From Pycnococcus provasolii (lineage: Eukaryota > Chlorophyta > Pseudoscourfieldiophyceae > Pseudoscourfieldiales), in assembly GCA_049487715.1 (NCBI GenBank), contig CP150553.1, forward strand, positions 909,803-973,802: a DNA stretch of 64,000 nucleotides. Reading direction: 5' to 3'. Under the pieces are notes generated by a model that searched no databases, was not told the DNA's origin, and worked only from the letters and a program-made list of their open reading frames with translations. Every line of letters starts with the position of its first letter. The stretch's first letter is position 1. Positions 1 to 9,823 of the stretch are shown here, one piece after another. The position numbers were made by a program, and so were the translations under genes.

Positions 1-3000
1 CCGTGCCTCCTTGCGAAGCCCCCTCCACTTCGCTGCCGTTCCCTCTGGACTTAGGTCATCCACGACCGCATCCTCCTTCCAGCCGCTGCTCTGCAGGAAT
101 AGATTTCCCCACGGATTCCTAAGTTGCCTGGCAATCGGATCGAATGCCATGCCGCACTCTGCCCCGAACGCTTTCGTCTTTTCTGCAATGATATTCTTGT
201 TGATTTGAAGCGCCCTGTAATCCTTGATTCGCTCGGTGCGATGCTTCTGAATAGCGCGATCTACCTTTGCACTTAGGAGAATGATCAGAACGAGCGCCGT
301 CATGCCACCAATCAAGCTGCTCAGAGCAATTGTGATAACGATCATCGTGTTCTTCGCCCACACCGCTTGAATGAGCTTCGGCGCGGCAATGTGCGACTCA
401 TCAGCTACATACAGTGCCTCATTCGTGGAAAGCCGTCGCTTGCGCACGGTAAACTCCAAGCTCTCACCTTGTGATAGCCTCCGTCGACGGTACCAGGGGA
501 ATGTGAACCACTGCTTGGTTTGATCCACAAATTTTGTGCCTGGCTGAATGCCGAAGTAGAGACGCGTCATATTGGGAGCCGTCTCAGCAACTGCCGTGAG
601 ATTCGCTGCATTGTGCGCCCGGCGCAACCACAGTGTGCGCTGAAGCGGCTTGCCATCAACGACATTCGGCAGCTCAGTCATCAGCATCTCGAGCAGCGCG
701 ACATCACGCTGCTCTCGCAAGCTTGCACTCTGCGCATTGCTGCCAGCAGATGTAGATGTTGCATTATCGCTGCTGAGGAGGGTCACAGTGCTATTTCTAT
801 TCACCGCAACGGCGGCAGAGGCGGCGGCGGTGAATGGCACGTTCCATTCAAAATCATTCGTGTGGACGACCGCACCGGAAGACTTTTCGCAGAATCCCTG
901 AGCGAGGTCAACTTCCATGGCGGAAATCTCAGGTTGAAGGACGCTGGCGGAGAGAAATGAGAGGATGGCTGGACCGAGCTCCATGTAAACTCTGCGTGAG
1001 GCCCACGTCCACGCCGCGTGGTTTGGCACGCCGGGGCCAGCCAGACGCATGAACACGAGCGCGTCTTTGAATTTTCCGTCTTTTGTGTACGCAGCCTGCA
1101 GCTCCGCCATTGTCTTGTTTGCGTTCACGCTCGGGTGTAAGCCACCGGAGAAGCCCTTGTAGAAGGCATCGAGGTCGTCAACGGTTTGCCCTGGTGCCTG
1201 AACCTGAAAGTGTACCGATCCCTCCTGAACGGTGACGAAAAAGTGCGAAGTGTTGCTCCGTGCCGTGTAGCTCTGCAGCCACGCGGAGTCCAAGGGCGGC
1301 GATGAGGGAGTCGGCGTGGTGGTGGCATTCGTCTCAGATGAGTTATTAAGGGCCGGCGATGATTGTGGTGGTGCTGGCGCACCATTCTGCGAAGTCAGAT
1401 TTGTCGAGAGCAATGCCACCTGAAAGCAGTTGGGAGCAAATAGATGATGATCTTCCCCTAAAATGGACTGCGATGTTGCAAGGCGATCGTTGAACGTATT
1501 GTACGGCAGCGTCTCAAGCAGTGCGGCGGGAGAGGTGGAGTTGCTATCACTATGAAAGAGGTGATTGATGAGCGCGTCGCGGCGCGATAGCTCAGCAGCT
1601 GTGACTGGAATTAATCCTAGCTTGATCAGTCCTTCATCTACCTCTTTCTGCGTGACGAGATTATCCTTCTTGTCGTCGAAGAAGGCTGCAGCGCCGTCAA
1701 ACGTGCACGGCTCCAAGCGTGTGCTGCTGGAACCAGCTATGTCAATGGCCGAGGTGGCCACGCCAGGTTGCTCGAGATGCTTCCCCTGTAGGCACGCGCG
1801 CGACTTCGCTGTGCGATACAGCAGGTCTGCATCGCGTGCATGCGCAATCTCGACATAACCCTTGCCTATCATCACATCTGCCGCTCCGATTCGCGCGGCT
1901 GGTGTTGACTGCAAAACTCCACGCTGCGCGTGTATGCTTAGGCGGCCAATGGCCGAGGCGGCGAGCAGCTTTATCTGAACAGACTCCTCAGGTGAGCTCA
2001 CCTTTAGCTCATCAAGGGCCAAGGCTTCGTGTGCAAGTACCACCTCGGCGCTGCCCGCAAGCTGTGAATCAGCTTCGGCAAGCTTTGGTAACGACATTGG
2101 ATCGCTCGAATCAGTTGTATTTGTCACGTTAGTACCTTCTGCGTTGGTGGGAGAAGCCACAGGAAGTGCATCGACCACACTCCCAATGTTGACATGCAGA
2201 CTAAGAGGCCCGCTTGCCTTGCCACGGTACAGTGTAACGAAGCAGCTCCGATAGCACTCGGAATGGACGATACTTCCAGCGCAGCCTTTCTGATTTTTGA
2301 TGGAAAGACGAGCGGTGCGATTCGCGTCCGCCAATTGAAGCACTTGCTTAGCCGTTGTGTTCGGAAACGAGGCATCCGAGGTACCGAGAGTGCGGTGAAC
2401 GTAGATGCGATGTTGCGTCGCATTGTCCATCGTCGTGACGTGAAGATAGCACGCCGTGAGATTCAGCTCGAGTCGGGAGACGTTGCGCGGCACCGTGAGA
2501 TAACCCGGCTCGTAGTCGTAGCCACCATTATCATGCAGCCAGAAGTTCACGCTGACGTCCGGCAAGACGAGCGCTAATATGAGAAAAGTGATCGTGACGC
2601 AGGCTGCGATGACTGTCTGTCCGATGCGCATTCCATCTTCGGACGTGTAGTGCTGCTGGCGAGTGAGCGACGCCATGAACGATCCAGCGCTACCGAAGCT
2701 AATGAGGCGATGATACAGGTACGTGGGCATCGCGAAGCCTGATCCGTCCATGTCCATCCTAGCACTCGCCTCGCCGTCGCTGGGTGCACCGTCATCGTCG
2801 TCGTCGTTCTTCTGCATTTCGGCCACAGCGCCGGGGGGAAAGCTCTGCAGCGCGCCGAGAACCTGCGCGCGTCCTGTCCTACGATCCGGCTCAGCACTCT
2901 GTATGCCGAACAATCGAGACGCGAGCGGGCGGGGCAACCTTGTCATATTCATCGCGGCACTCTCTGCGTCTAGCGATTCGTTGGTAGTTGCTTCGTCGTG

Positions 3001-3678
3001 AAGTCCTAGTTCACCGACGTGGTACTCGCGCTCGACAGCGTCGTGCATGTACCTTCCGACGAGTAAAGCCGCCGCCTTGTTCTGCGCGTCTGCGTCGTCC
3101 GCCTCGCCGCCGCCCATAGTCTCACTTCTCTGCATCGACTTGCTCGACATGCCGCTCTTGCCAGCATCTCCTAACGTCGCCGTCGGTTGCTGCTGCTGGT
3201 TCACGACGTACTGCTGCTGCAACGCGGGCTGAGGTGCGGCTGAATGTGCGAGCTGCTGCAAGTGGTGAGGCCGTGTCGTCGGCACAGCAGCATCTGCCGG
3301 CCCCTGTTGTGCATAGCTGTTGTTGGGCGGTGCTGTACCCACCTTAGCCGTTCCTGGCCTGGCCTGTATGGGAGGTAGGTGTCGTCGTGCCTGTCTCTGC
3401 GGTGGCGCGCTGAGCACCTCCTCGAGCGAGCGTCCCGCGGTGGCCGTTGCACTTGTTCCCTGAAGAGGCACCGCCGTCGCCGCCGCCCTCGCCGCGGCAT
3501 CCGCGTCACCGTTCCTCCTCCTCCTCTCTTGCCTGTGCGCCGCCTTGGACTGGAAGATGGCGAGCGCGCCTCCTCCTCCTCCTCCTCCTCCTCCTCCCGC
3601 GTTAAGGCGGCTTCTACCCGCGTGAGCCGAGGAGCTGGCGTTGGCGTTGTCCTCCCACGGCGCCACACGTCCGCCCAT
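1..3678 (-). CDS. Large two-span membrane protein with glycosylated-looking ectodomain (partial, C-terminus beyond left edge)
   Basis: Reading the minus strand from an ATG at 3678, the frame stays open for 1,226 codons to base 1 with no stop, so the C-terminus lies outside the window. Residues 1-340 are disordered, rich in Ala, Gln, Arg and Gly, with a nine-Gly run and a five-Asp run. A hydrophobic helix lies at about 353-375 and a second at about 1110-1137. The roughly 735 residues between them carry many N-x-S/T sites and several Cys, as expected of a luminal or extracellular domain. At about 663-685 is a loop resembling an EF-hand (Asp at 1 and 5, Asn at 6, Val at 8, Glu at 12). The tail after helix 2 is basic then mixed. 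I do not recognise the family. The topology and lumen assignment are inferred; the open frame is seen directly. Confidence 0.8.
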   Translation of the reverse strand, partial: MGGRVAPWEDNANASSSAHAGRSRLNAGGGGGGGGGGALAIFQSKAAHRQERRRRNGDADAAARAAATAVPLQGTSATATAGRSLEEVLSAPPQRQARRHLPPIQARPGTAKVGTAPPNNSYAQQGPADAAVPTTRPHHLQQLAHSAAPQPALQQQYVVNQQQQPTATLGDAGKSGMSSKSMQRSETMGGGEADDADAQNKAAALLVGRYMHDAVEREYHVGELGLHDEATTNESLDAESAAMNMTRLPRPLASRLFGIQSAEPDRRTGRAQVLGALQSFPPGAVAEMQKNDDDDDGAPSDGEASARMDMDGSGFAMPTYLYHRLISFGSAGSFMASLTRQQHYTSEDGMRIGQTVIAACVTITFLILALVLPDVSVNFWLHDNGGYDYEPGYLTVPRNVSRLELNLTACYLHVTTMDNATQHRIYVHRTLGTSDASFPNTTAKQVLQLADANRTARLSIKNQKGCAGSIVHSECYRSCFVTLYRGKASGPLSLHVNIGSVVDALPVASPTNAEGTNVTNTTDSSDPMSLPKLAEADSQLAGSAEVVLAHEALALDELKVSSPEESVQIKLLAASAIGRLSIHAQRGVLQSTPAARIGAADVMIGKGYVEIAHARDADLLYRTAKSRACLQGKHLEQPGVATSAIDIAGSSSTRLEPCTFDGAAAFFDDKKDNLVTQKEVDEGLIKLGLIPVTAAELSRRDALINHLFHSDSNSTSPAALLETLPYNTFNDRLATSQSILGEDHHLFAPNCFQVALLSTNLTSQNGAPAPPQSSPALNNSSETNATTTPTPSSPPLDSAWLQSYTARSNTSHFFVTVQEGSVHFQVQAPGQTVDDLDAFYKGFSGGLHPSVNANKTMAELQAAYTKDGKFKDALVFMRLAGPGVPNHAAWTWASRRVYMELGPAILSFLSASVLQPEISAMEVDLAQGFCEKSSGAVVHTNDFEWNVPFTAAASAAVAVNRNSTVTLLSSDNATSTSAGSNAQSASLREQRDVALLEMLMTELPNVVDGKPLQRTLWLRRAHNAANLTAVAETAPNMTRLYFGIQPGTKFVDQTKQWFTFPWYRRRRLSQGESLEFTVRKRRLSTNEALYVADESHIAAPKLIQAVWAKNTMIVITIALSSLIGGMTALVLIILLSAKVDRAIQKHRTERIKDYRALQINKNIIAEKTKAFGAECGMAFDPIARQLRNPWGNLFLQSSGWKEDAVVDDLSPEGTAAKWRGLRKEAR

Positions 3679-4248
3679 GAGTAGGTATCGTAGTGTGAGC
3701 TTAAGCCGTGCCGTCGTCGTCGCCGCGGGGAAGGGAAGGGGAGGGAAGGGGGAGGGTTAGGGCGAGTCCAGCGGTTTGACCCGTTCAAAGAATAGTACGG
3801 GACGCATGGGGGATGTTCAAACTCTTGCAAGCAAACTCGTGGGCTCAAGGGCTCTGCATTACGATAGTGCATGGCATTGGCCTTCGGACTCCTCCGGTCA
3901 ACGTTGACGGGGCAAAACGGCTCAACGAGAACCACTTTTTAGGCGGCGAACCCGGGCGGAATGCGTACACACACCCAATGCACGACGTGAGATCACGCTG
4001 CAAATGGGACTCCGTGGTGCCGTAGGCGAATGTTTCGGCAAGGGCGAAGGTGTGACTGCCATATCAAACGTGACGCCGCTCTTTCGTGCGATTGGAGATC
4101 ACCTTAAGAACGGAAACATCGACGCAGCGAGGGCTTCATTGCTGTATTACACGTTTGTTTTTATAAATTTATCATGCGTTGGCTGGCGCACCGGGACTTC
4201 CCATCTGAACAATGGAGTCCGATTCCGCGCTGCCGCGCAGGACGTTCG
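3679..4248. other. Intergenic region with 5' flank of the left-edge gene
   Basis: No convincing gene is visible. Immediately upstream of the ATG at 3678 is a G-rich (minus-strand C/T-rich) tract at 3727-3758 and a single telomere-like GGGTTAGGG at 3754-3762. An AT-rich patch at 4158-4173 (TTATAAATTTAT) precedes the 3' end of the PACRG-like gene. Short open frames here are fragmentary and low-complexity. Confidence 0.4.
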
Positions 4249-5430
4249 TCAAAGGCGGCGGGGAAGGCAGTGCGCGCCCACCCGACCGCCGCACGAATGC
4301 CGTACGGTCGTCGTCTCATCCTGCTGCACGTCATCTTCCGTGGGCCCATACGGCGCACTTGGCCAACTTCTCCGCAGTGCGGTCTTGGGCCGCCGTGGCA
4401 CCTCGCGCGACACCGTCACGCTTCGCGTGACGAGCACGTCGCGTTCCCACAACGGCGCGTCCACGCCGTAAGCGGTCCGAGGTCGCGGCGGCAGCGGCAC
4501 GCCGGCGGCTGTCGCCTGAAAGTCCAGCCTTTCCGGGTACGGCATGGGCGCATCGTATCCAAGTCGCACGAGGTTCAGCGCACGCGCCGCGGCATCCGCG
4601 ACGTGCACCGACCGGCCACGGCCGTATCCCATGTCAACGTGGCATCTCCTTGCGTCGACGCGCGTGAGCTTGCCAAGCGCGGAGACGAGGAGTCGGCAGT
4701 GCATGCCTGGCATGCGCTTAGGCCCACGCGTGATGGCCGTCGCGAATTTGTCATCCGTCTCGCAAGCGAGTATGAAGACGTCAAGTCCGACGGCGTTCGT
4801 GACGAGGCTTTCGCTGCGAAAGAGCTTGAGAAATCCCTCCGCCGCGCGCTGCGCGCAGCGGCAGAGCGGCCCTCTCGGACCTCGCTTCCTTTGAAATCGC
4901 GCGATGAGCGTCTGCGAGCCTGCGTACGCGACGAACCTGTGCGGTTCGTTTTCCTCCTCGCACCCTTCAACGAACAGCGGCAGCCAGAGTTTGATTTCAT
5001 CGTCCGTGGGCGTTCGAGTCCAGTGTACGGAATTTCTGCCCTTGTGTTCGACTCTGAGCGGGAAGTCGCGCCTTTCGTACATGCGCCTCCACAGCGTGTG
5101 TTTGGATGGCGCGATGCCCCTCTCGAGTCGTTCAGCCGCGACTTCTTCGCCGCGTCCCATTTGCGTATCAGGCGTGGGCGTGGGCGTCGGGTTGTTGTGC
5201 AAGCCTGCCAAGGCCAGTTTATGCTTTTGGATTCCCCTCCCTCCTAGTCCTTGTTGTTTCTTTAAGAATCGGTCCGGTGCGGGCGGCGAGGTTGGGTGGT
5301 CGAACCCGCGCGCGCCTGCGTTGAGGAACGCGGCGGGCATGGCTTTGAACTGCGTGACTTCCGCCCCCCCCAGTTCCTGGAGCGTGGCCGGCCGCCTCTT
5401 CCTGGCTTGCATGAGGCGGTTGTCCGCCAT
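4249..5430 (-). CDS. PACRG: PACRG-like axonemal protein
   Basis: PACRG (parkin co-regulated gene protein) is a microtubule inner protein at the inner junction of ciliary doublets. The 393-residue product has the family's signature block at about residues 110-175: a W/F-x-x-YERxDFP-like motif (RRMYERRDFP), then EHKG...W, then LPLFVEGCEEENEPHRFVAY, matching the LPLFFDGL...PYxFFARQG region of animal and algal PACRG. The rest is divergent, and the N-terminal 100 residues and the C-terminal tail are extra. The start is placed at 5430, where the context GCCATGG is favourable; an in-frame ATG at 5496 would add 22 residues. It lies near a CFAP119-like gene, so two ciliary genes share this end of the window. 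The assignment rests on the motif block; the C-terminal half aligns poorly by eye. Confidence 0.65.
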   Translation of the reverse strand: MADNRLMQARKRRPATLQELGGAEVTQFKAMPAAFLNAGARGFDHPTSPPAPDRFLKKQQGLGGRGIQKHKLALAGLHNNPTPTPTPDTQMGRGEEVAAERLERGIAPSKHTLWRRMYERRDFPLRVEHKGRNSVHWTRTPTDDEIKLWLPLFVEGCEEENEPHRFVAYAGSQTLIARFQRKRGPRGPLCRCAQRAAEGFLKLFRSESLVTNAVGLDVFILACETDDKFATAITRGPKRMPGMHCRLLVSALGKLTRVDARRCHVDMGYGRGRSVHVADAAARALNLVRLGYDAPMPYPERLDFQATAAGVPLPPRPRTAYGVDAPLWERDVLVTRSVTVSREVPRRPKTALRRSWPSAPYGPTEDDVQQDETTTVRHSCGGRVGAHCLPRRL

Positions 5431-5839
5431 GGCAAGGTGGTAAGCTGACGTCACGCCTATTGCAGTCGATGCGTCGTTGTTGACTTGGAGAGTCAAGTAG
5501 GAGCGGAGAGGAATGGCGGGGGGGGAACGAAGGCGGGGCGGTCAACAAGAGGGCTTTGCTCAGGGAATACGGGTCAGGTGGGGATCTGTCGTTGCCCACC
5601 CATGCACGGAGACAGAGTTGTCTGATGGCACTTCCCTTGGCAAGGGCACAACGCATTCACGGGTCCCCTTTCGGCCCCAGGCCCAGGGACCTCACAGATG
5701 ACAGAGGCACCAGGCAACAGGGTCAGGTTGGTTCTTGAATACAGGGCACCACCATTCGTGAATTTTCGCCTGGTACAACAGACTAATAACAGGTCGGCGC
5801 CTTCCGACCTAATAAGTAATAACCCGTCTCGCATACATA
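5431..5839. other. Intergenic region upstream of the PACRG-like gene
   Basis: This stretch holds the presumed promoter of the minus-strand PACRG-like gene and runs up to the TA target dinucleotide (5838-5839) of the neighbouring transposon. A G-run lies at 5518-5526. I see no gene or RNA here. Confidence 0.35.
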
Positions 5840-5900
5840 CAGTCATTTGTTCTCAGTTTGTCCCACTTTTCGAACTCCGTAGGTGCCGTTGAACTAAACT

Positions 5901-5953
5901 TTGGAGGAACTCTGGAGGAACTCTGGAGGAACTCTGGAGGAACTCTGGAGGAC
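5901..5953. repeat. 11-bp tandem repeat (TGGAGGAACTC) in the left MITE arm
   Basis: About four and a half head-to-tail copies of TGGAGGAACTC are seen. The mirror array is at about 6640-6695 in the right arm, as expected from the foldback structure. Confidence 0.8.
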
Positions 5954-6709
5954 TCAAGGAGGAACTTTTGGTCGAGGAACCCTCTCCGACCCTCTCCAGC
6001 GTCCCCACGCTGGGAGGCCACGGTCCAGCGTCGCAACTCTTGTTGGTTGTACCTTCAGGTTGTACGGTTGTACGGTTGCCCCTGTCTCGATACTTTGTCT
6101 ACACCAGGAAGGTGGTACGGCTTGTGGCGCCATGGCGTCATCGCAGGCGGTGGTGGCGCGCGTAGCGGCGCAGCATGAGGTGTTCAGCTGGTGAGCTGGG
6201 TGACTGGTGAGGCGTAAGTATACTTAATGTAAGTTAATGTTGTAACATTGTCAACAACATCTCGTTGTATACAACCTTAAGGTCAACCCACTCTCCCTTA
6301 AGGTCGCCTTCTTTAGTCTTTCCCCTCCATGTTGGTTTGATGTTGAGGAAGTTGTTACAACATTAACTTACATTAGTATACTTACGCCTCACCAGTCACC
6401 CAGCTCACCAGCTGAACACCTCATGCTGCGCCGCTACGCGCGCCACCACCGCCTGCGATGACGCCATGGCGCCACAAGCCGTACCACCTTCCTGGTGTAG
6501 ACAAAGTATCGAGACAGGGGCCCCTCAACCGTACAACCTGAAGGTACAACCAACAAGAGTTGCGACGCTGGACCGTGGCCTCCCAGCGTGGGGACGCTGG
6601 AGAGGGTCGGAGAGGGTTCCTCGACCAAAAGTTCCTCCTTGAGTTCCTCCAGAGTTCCTCCAGAGTTCCTCCAGAGTTCCTCCAGAGTTCCTCCAAAGTT
6701 TAGTTCAAC

Positions 6710-6942
6710 CAAGGGGAGATAACATGGGGTGGCAACTCCGGGGGGGGGTCTCACGAGTTCCGGAGACAGACCAAGGGATGGACTTACAGCTCAGGTTGCT
6801 TTCGGGCAAAAGGGACCCCACTCTTGGTCGTATCTACGTACTGGTCTGGTCTAACTGCCTTACACTTACGACCAAATGTCTGTCTCCGGAACTCAAACAA
6901 CGGTGCCTGGTCGGAGTTGCCACCCCATGTTATTTCCCCTTG
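6710..6942. mobile_element. Nested 233-bp MITE inside the right arm of the Tc1/mariner-like element
   Basis: The right arm of the larger element is interrupted exactly here. The insert begins CAAGGGGAGATAACATGGGG and ends with the inverse (GTTATTTCCCCTTG). Its TIR of about 30 bp has one mismatch. The sequence GTTCAAC is present on both sides (6703-6709 and 6943-6949) but only once in the uninterrupted left arm (5889-5895 region), which proves insertion with a 5-7 bp target duplication depending on where the element edge is set. A second inverted pair, GTTCCGGAGACAGAC, lies subterminally (about 6758 and 6885). There is no coding capacity. The superfamily is uncertain. Confidence 0.85.
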
Positions 6943-6999
6943 GTTCAACGGCACCTACGGAGTTCGAAAAGTGGGACAAACTGAGAACAAATGACTGTA

Positions 7000-7345
7000 A
7001 CACTACATACTCTGTCCCGTGTCCATCTGATGTCTGAAGTTAAGAAACCACACGCAGATACCTTAGGCCGTCCTGTAGTACTATGATACCGGTTCCGTGC
7101 ACCGCACCTGTCACCTGTCACCTGTGGCATGCAAGGCTGAATTGATCGATGAGAGGGTGCGTATCCCTCCCTCCTGTCCTGTCCTGTCCTGTGACTCCTG
7201 TCCTGTCCTGTCCTGTAGTACTAGGCTTCCTCCCCGGTAGGAAGTCTACCCGTAGGGAGGCTTGCTCTGGTATGCGTGTTTCGCATCACCAAACACCTCT
7301 CGGGCCCGTCTTGTCCCGTCCTCGTCGAACACTCGAACGTCCGTG
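7000..7345. repeat. 5' flank with CCTGT pentanucleotide array
   Basis: Between the MITE and the next gene lies an array of CCTGT units (7171-7217, interrupted once by GACT). The rest is unremarkable and probably contains the promoter and 5' UTR of the gene starting at 7346. Confidence 0.6.
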
Positions 7346-8134
7346 ATGGCCGACGAAGAGCCGGCACCCGAACAACAACCAGACGCTGAGGCGGAGGCGG
7401 AGGCGGAGGCGGGGGCTCCCGCCGCAGAGCCGGAACCCGCGCCCGAGCCTGATGCGCCCGCAGAGCCGGAAGCGGAGGCTGACGCAACGGCGGAGCTCTC
7501 GCCGACGGCGACGAGAGCAGAGGAACAAACAGGGGCGACGGCCAACTCCTACCTGGCTGTCGAGGTGACAGCGCGCGAAATTCGCGCGTTCCGAACGTCG
7601 CAGGCGGCAAGGCGTTTCCCGGCGTTGCGCACAATGTCAGACGAGGACGTTGCGGCTCTCATCGTCGCGGACCGCGCGTCGAAGGCGGCACGAGGGGTGC
7701 GCCAGAAGGTGACCCCCAGGCCGGTGGTGGAGGCGCCGTACCGCCCGAGCCTTCGCCCTCCTGTGCAGAACGAGGGTGGCGTCGCCGAGAAGCGGCCTAA
7801 CTTCAGCCCGGTCAACCCGCACGCAGCAAGGCGCACCGTCGAGCGCAAGGGTCCGGACAGCTTCGCCATCTGCGAGGCGCCGTACGATGAGGCGAAGGAG
7901 GAGTACCTCAACTCGCTCTTCAACGACCAGCGCAACCGCATCGGGCTCGGGTTCACGTACAACAACCCCAGCGAAGCGAAGTCGACCATCGCCGTGAACT
8001 ATTACCTCAACTCGCCAGACGCTGAGACGCTCGCGATGGAGAAGGAGGAGACGCTTCGTCGCTCTATCGCCAACAAGGAGTCGTTCATTATGTCGTACAA
8101 CGCCATGAGGGAAAGGCGCATGCAAGCCGAGTAG
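7346..8134 (+). CDS. Unrecognised acidic-headed protein next to ciliary genes
   Basis: A 262-residue product read from ATG 7346 (context CGTGATGGCC). An earlier in-frame start at 7262 would add 28 residues but lies in T/C-rich leader-like sequence. Residues 1-65 are an almost pure Ala/Glu/Pro low-complexity segment. The remaining 200 residues look like a conserved soluble domain rich in Arg, Asn and Tyr, ending in a helical segment. No membrane segment or catalytic motif is seen. The gene is convergent with the CFAP119-like gene (65 bp between stops) and lies 2 kb from the PACRG-like gene. A ciliary role is only a guess from location and composition. Confidence 0.7.
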   Translation: MADEEPAPEQQPDAEAEAEAEAGAPAAEPEPAPEPDAPAEPEAEADATAELSPTATRAEEQTGATANSYLAVEVTAREIRAFRTSQAARRFPALRTMSDEDVAALIVADRASKAARGVRQKVTPRPVVEAPYRPSLRPPVQNEGGVAEKRPNFSPVNPHAARRTVERKGPDSFAICEAPYDEAKEEYLNSLFNDQRNRIGLGFTYNNPSEAKSTIAVNYYLNSPDAETLAMEKEETLRRSIANKESFIMSYNAMRERRMQAE

Positions 8135-8199
8135 TGAGCTTGGGAAAACAGAGCAAGTGGAACAAGCGCTTGTAAACAAGCCCGGTTTTTGTTAAAAAT

Positions 8200-9117
8200 T
8201 CATCCACCGAGTTTCGCCTCCAACGCGGCGATTTTGGCGAGAAGTTCCTCCTCGCGTGCCTTGTACAGCGCGCTCAGCTCCTTCTTAACCTCCTCGACGC
8301 GCTTCTCCGCCGAGAAGTCCACCGCCTCGTCGACGTTCTGCGGCTCCTTCTTTTCGGCAGCCGCCGCCTCCGCGGCTGCCGCCTCCTCCGCCTCCTTTCG
8401 AAGGCGCTCCTCCTCCTCGGCCGCAGCCTTTGCGGCCGCCGCCTCCTCCGCGAGCCTCTCCTCCTCCGCAAGCCTAGCCTCCTCGAGCGCGGCGTTGTGT
8501 GCGTCGAGCTCCTCCTGCGTGCGGCTCAGTAGCAGAGGCTGGGGCACAGCCGGCTCCTCGACAATGCGGTGTGTATTCCTCGCCTCGAGCTCCTGCTCTT
8601 GCGTGAACATGTACTTATACAGGTTAAAGTGCCTCACGATTCCATCCGCGAAGTACTTGGCGACAGTCGGCGCGTCCGCAGGCACGAGGCACGGCTGTCC
8701 CAACACCGCCCTCGGCTTAGCGATGGCAACAAGCTTGCTCTGCACCGCCGCCTGCACCTCCTGTGCGGCTGCCCCGTTTCCAATTTCGTCTACAGCCTCG
8801 CAGGCTATGCTAAGCATCGCCGCGGTTGTCTCAGGCGTCTGCCCCGAACTCCTCGCCATATCGAGCGTGTACGTGACGAGGTCCACCTTGACGGCAGACC
8901 TGGCGTGTCCCGTGTGGTCTTCGAGCTTGAGGCACTGCGCGACGAAGGCTGCCCTTTCGTCGACATCCTCGTACTCGTAGAAGGCGGCCTGCTCCTCCGC
9001 GAGCAGGACGATGAAGGGCGGTTCGCGCGGCGCCTCCGCCTCCTCCTCCGGCGGCGCCTCCCCCTCGCCTTCCCCCTCTCCCTCGGCCGGCTGCTCTGCG
9101 TCCTTGTCGTCTGCCAT
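8200..9117 (-). CDS. CFAP119/CCDC189-like ciliary coiled-coil protein
   Basis: A 305-residue product from ATG 9117. Residues 1-35 are Glu/Gly/Pro-rich. Residues 40-175 form a helical globular region ending in the motif FADGIVRHFNLYKYMFTQEQ, which resembles the ...YFxxYFRHYKLYKYVFTPQ... region of CFAP119 (CCDC189, FAP119 in Chlamydomonas), an axonemal protein. Residues 190-300 are a long Ala/Glu/Lys coiled coil. A further 107 in-frame codons exist upstream of 9117, but they are Pro/Arg-rich and look like leader. The family call rests mainly on the single LYKYxFT block, so it is moderate. Confidence 0.55.
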   Translation of the reverse strand: MADDKDAEQPAEGEGEGEGEAPPEEEAEAPREPPFIVLLAEEQAAFYEYEDVDERAAFVAQCLKLEDHTGHARSAVKVDLVTYTLDMARSSGQTPETTAAMLSIACEAVDEIGNGAAAQEVQAAVQSKLVAIAKPRAVLGQPCLVPADAPTVAKYFADGIVRHFNLYKYMFTQEQELEARNTHRIVEEPAVPQPLLLSRTQEELDAHNAALEEARLAEEERLAEEAAAAKAAAEEEERLRKEAEEAAAAEAAAAEKKEPQNVDEAVDFSAEKRVEEVKKELSALYKAREEELLAKIAALEAKLGG

Positions 9118-9823
9118 ACGTACCACACACACTAAGCGCCCGCCGTTCGTTCGTTCGGTTGGTGGGCGTGAGGGGAGGCGGGGCCCCCGTGAGGGCGGAG
9201 TTGGGGACGGAGGGGGGAGGGTGGGACGAAGACGACAACTGAGGTGGGATTCAGGAAGTCCTGCACTGCCCCCTCCTCTTATTAGACTATCGTAGGCGGA
9301 TGTAGTTGCGGAACCCACCGACCGACGAAACCAGGAAAACCAACCTGTGAGAGTGTGAGACCACCTAAGGTAGTCTAGGAAGTACTTCCTACCTGCCCTG
9401 CCCTGCGTCTTGTTGACGAGCGTTGAGCAATCAGACAACGCAGTACAGTATTACGGTTTACTGCAGTGGTGTCGTCGGGTGAGCTCATGTATGTCAGTCT
9501 GCTTGCTGCCCCGACACAAAACACGAACCGAAGAACTGAAGAAGCAGGGAAAGAAAGAAAGAAGAGTTCTTTCGGCTCTCCTCTCTCCTCTCCTGCTGGT
9601 TCCGCCTCGCCTCGTGCAATCACAGGGTACGGGTACCGGGTAGGCTACCTCTCAGTTTTAGCGAGGAGAAGGCCGTTCAACCGGTCCATATGCCGGTAAT
9701 TTCGTGGGACTATTCTCCAAAGTCCAAACCCAGATAGATTAGGGTTTTGTTGGTGTGGACCCCAGAAAATAGTACAGTACTTACTATTAGGCAAGAGTAG
9801 TACAGGCGGGACGACTTCGCTAC
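9118..9823. other. Intergenic region, bidirectional 5' flank
   Basis: This separates the divergent CFAP119-like gene and the small protein at 9824. No credible gene is seen. Short G-rich and A/G-rich tracts occur (9175-9230, 9536-9570). It presumably holds both promoters. Confidence 0.35.

Larger units (their letters stand above)
5840..6997. mobile_element. Non-autonomous Tc1/mariner-like foldback MITE (hosts a nested MITE)
   Basis: Two arms of about 407 bp are inverted copies of each other: 5840-6246 and the complement of about 6353-6997, the latter interrupted by a nested element. The termini read CAGTCATTTGTTCTCAGTTT on both sides and are bounded by TA at 5838-5839 and 6998-6999. A CAGT terminus with TA duplication is the hallmark of the Tc1/mariner superfamily. 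The loop is about 6247-6352. Each arm contains an 11-bp tandem repeat. No transposase is encoded; open frames across the arms are artefacts of the repeat. The arms differ at few positions by eye, suggesting a fairly recent or gene-converted copy. It would fold into one long hairpin. Confidence 0.85.

Noticed and set aside
3201-3935. Arg/Ser/Pro-rich minus-strand open frame of 244 codons
   Set aside because: It overlaps the better-supported frame starting at 3678 in another phase and has the Arg-rich composition typical of an out-of-frame reading of GC-rich DNA.
5858-6754. Paired open frames reading MEELWRNSGGTLEEL on both strands
   Set aside because: They are produced by the 11-bp tandem repeat and the inverted arms of the MITE, not by a gene.
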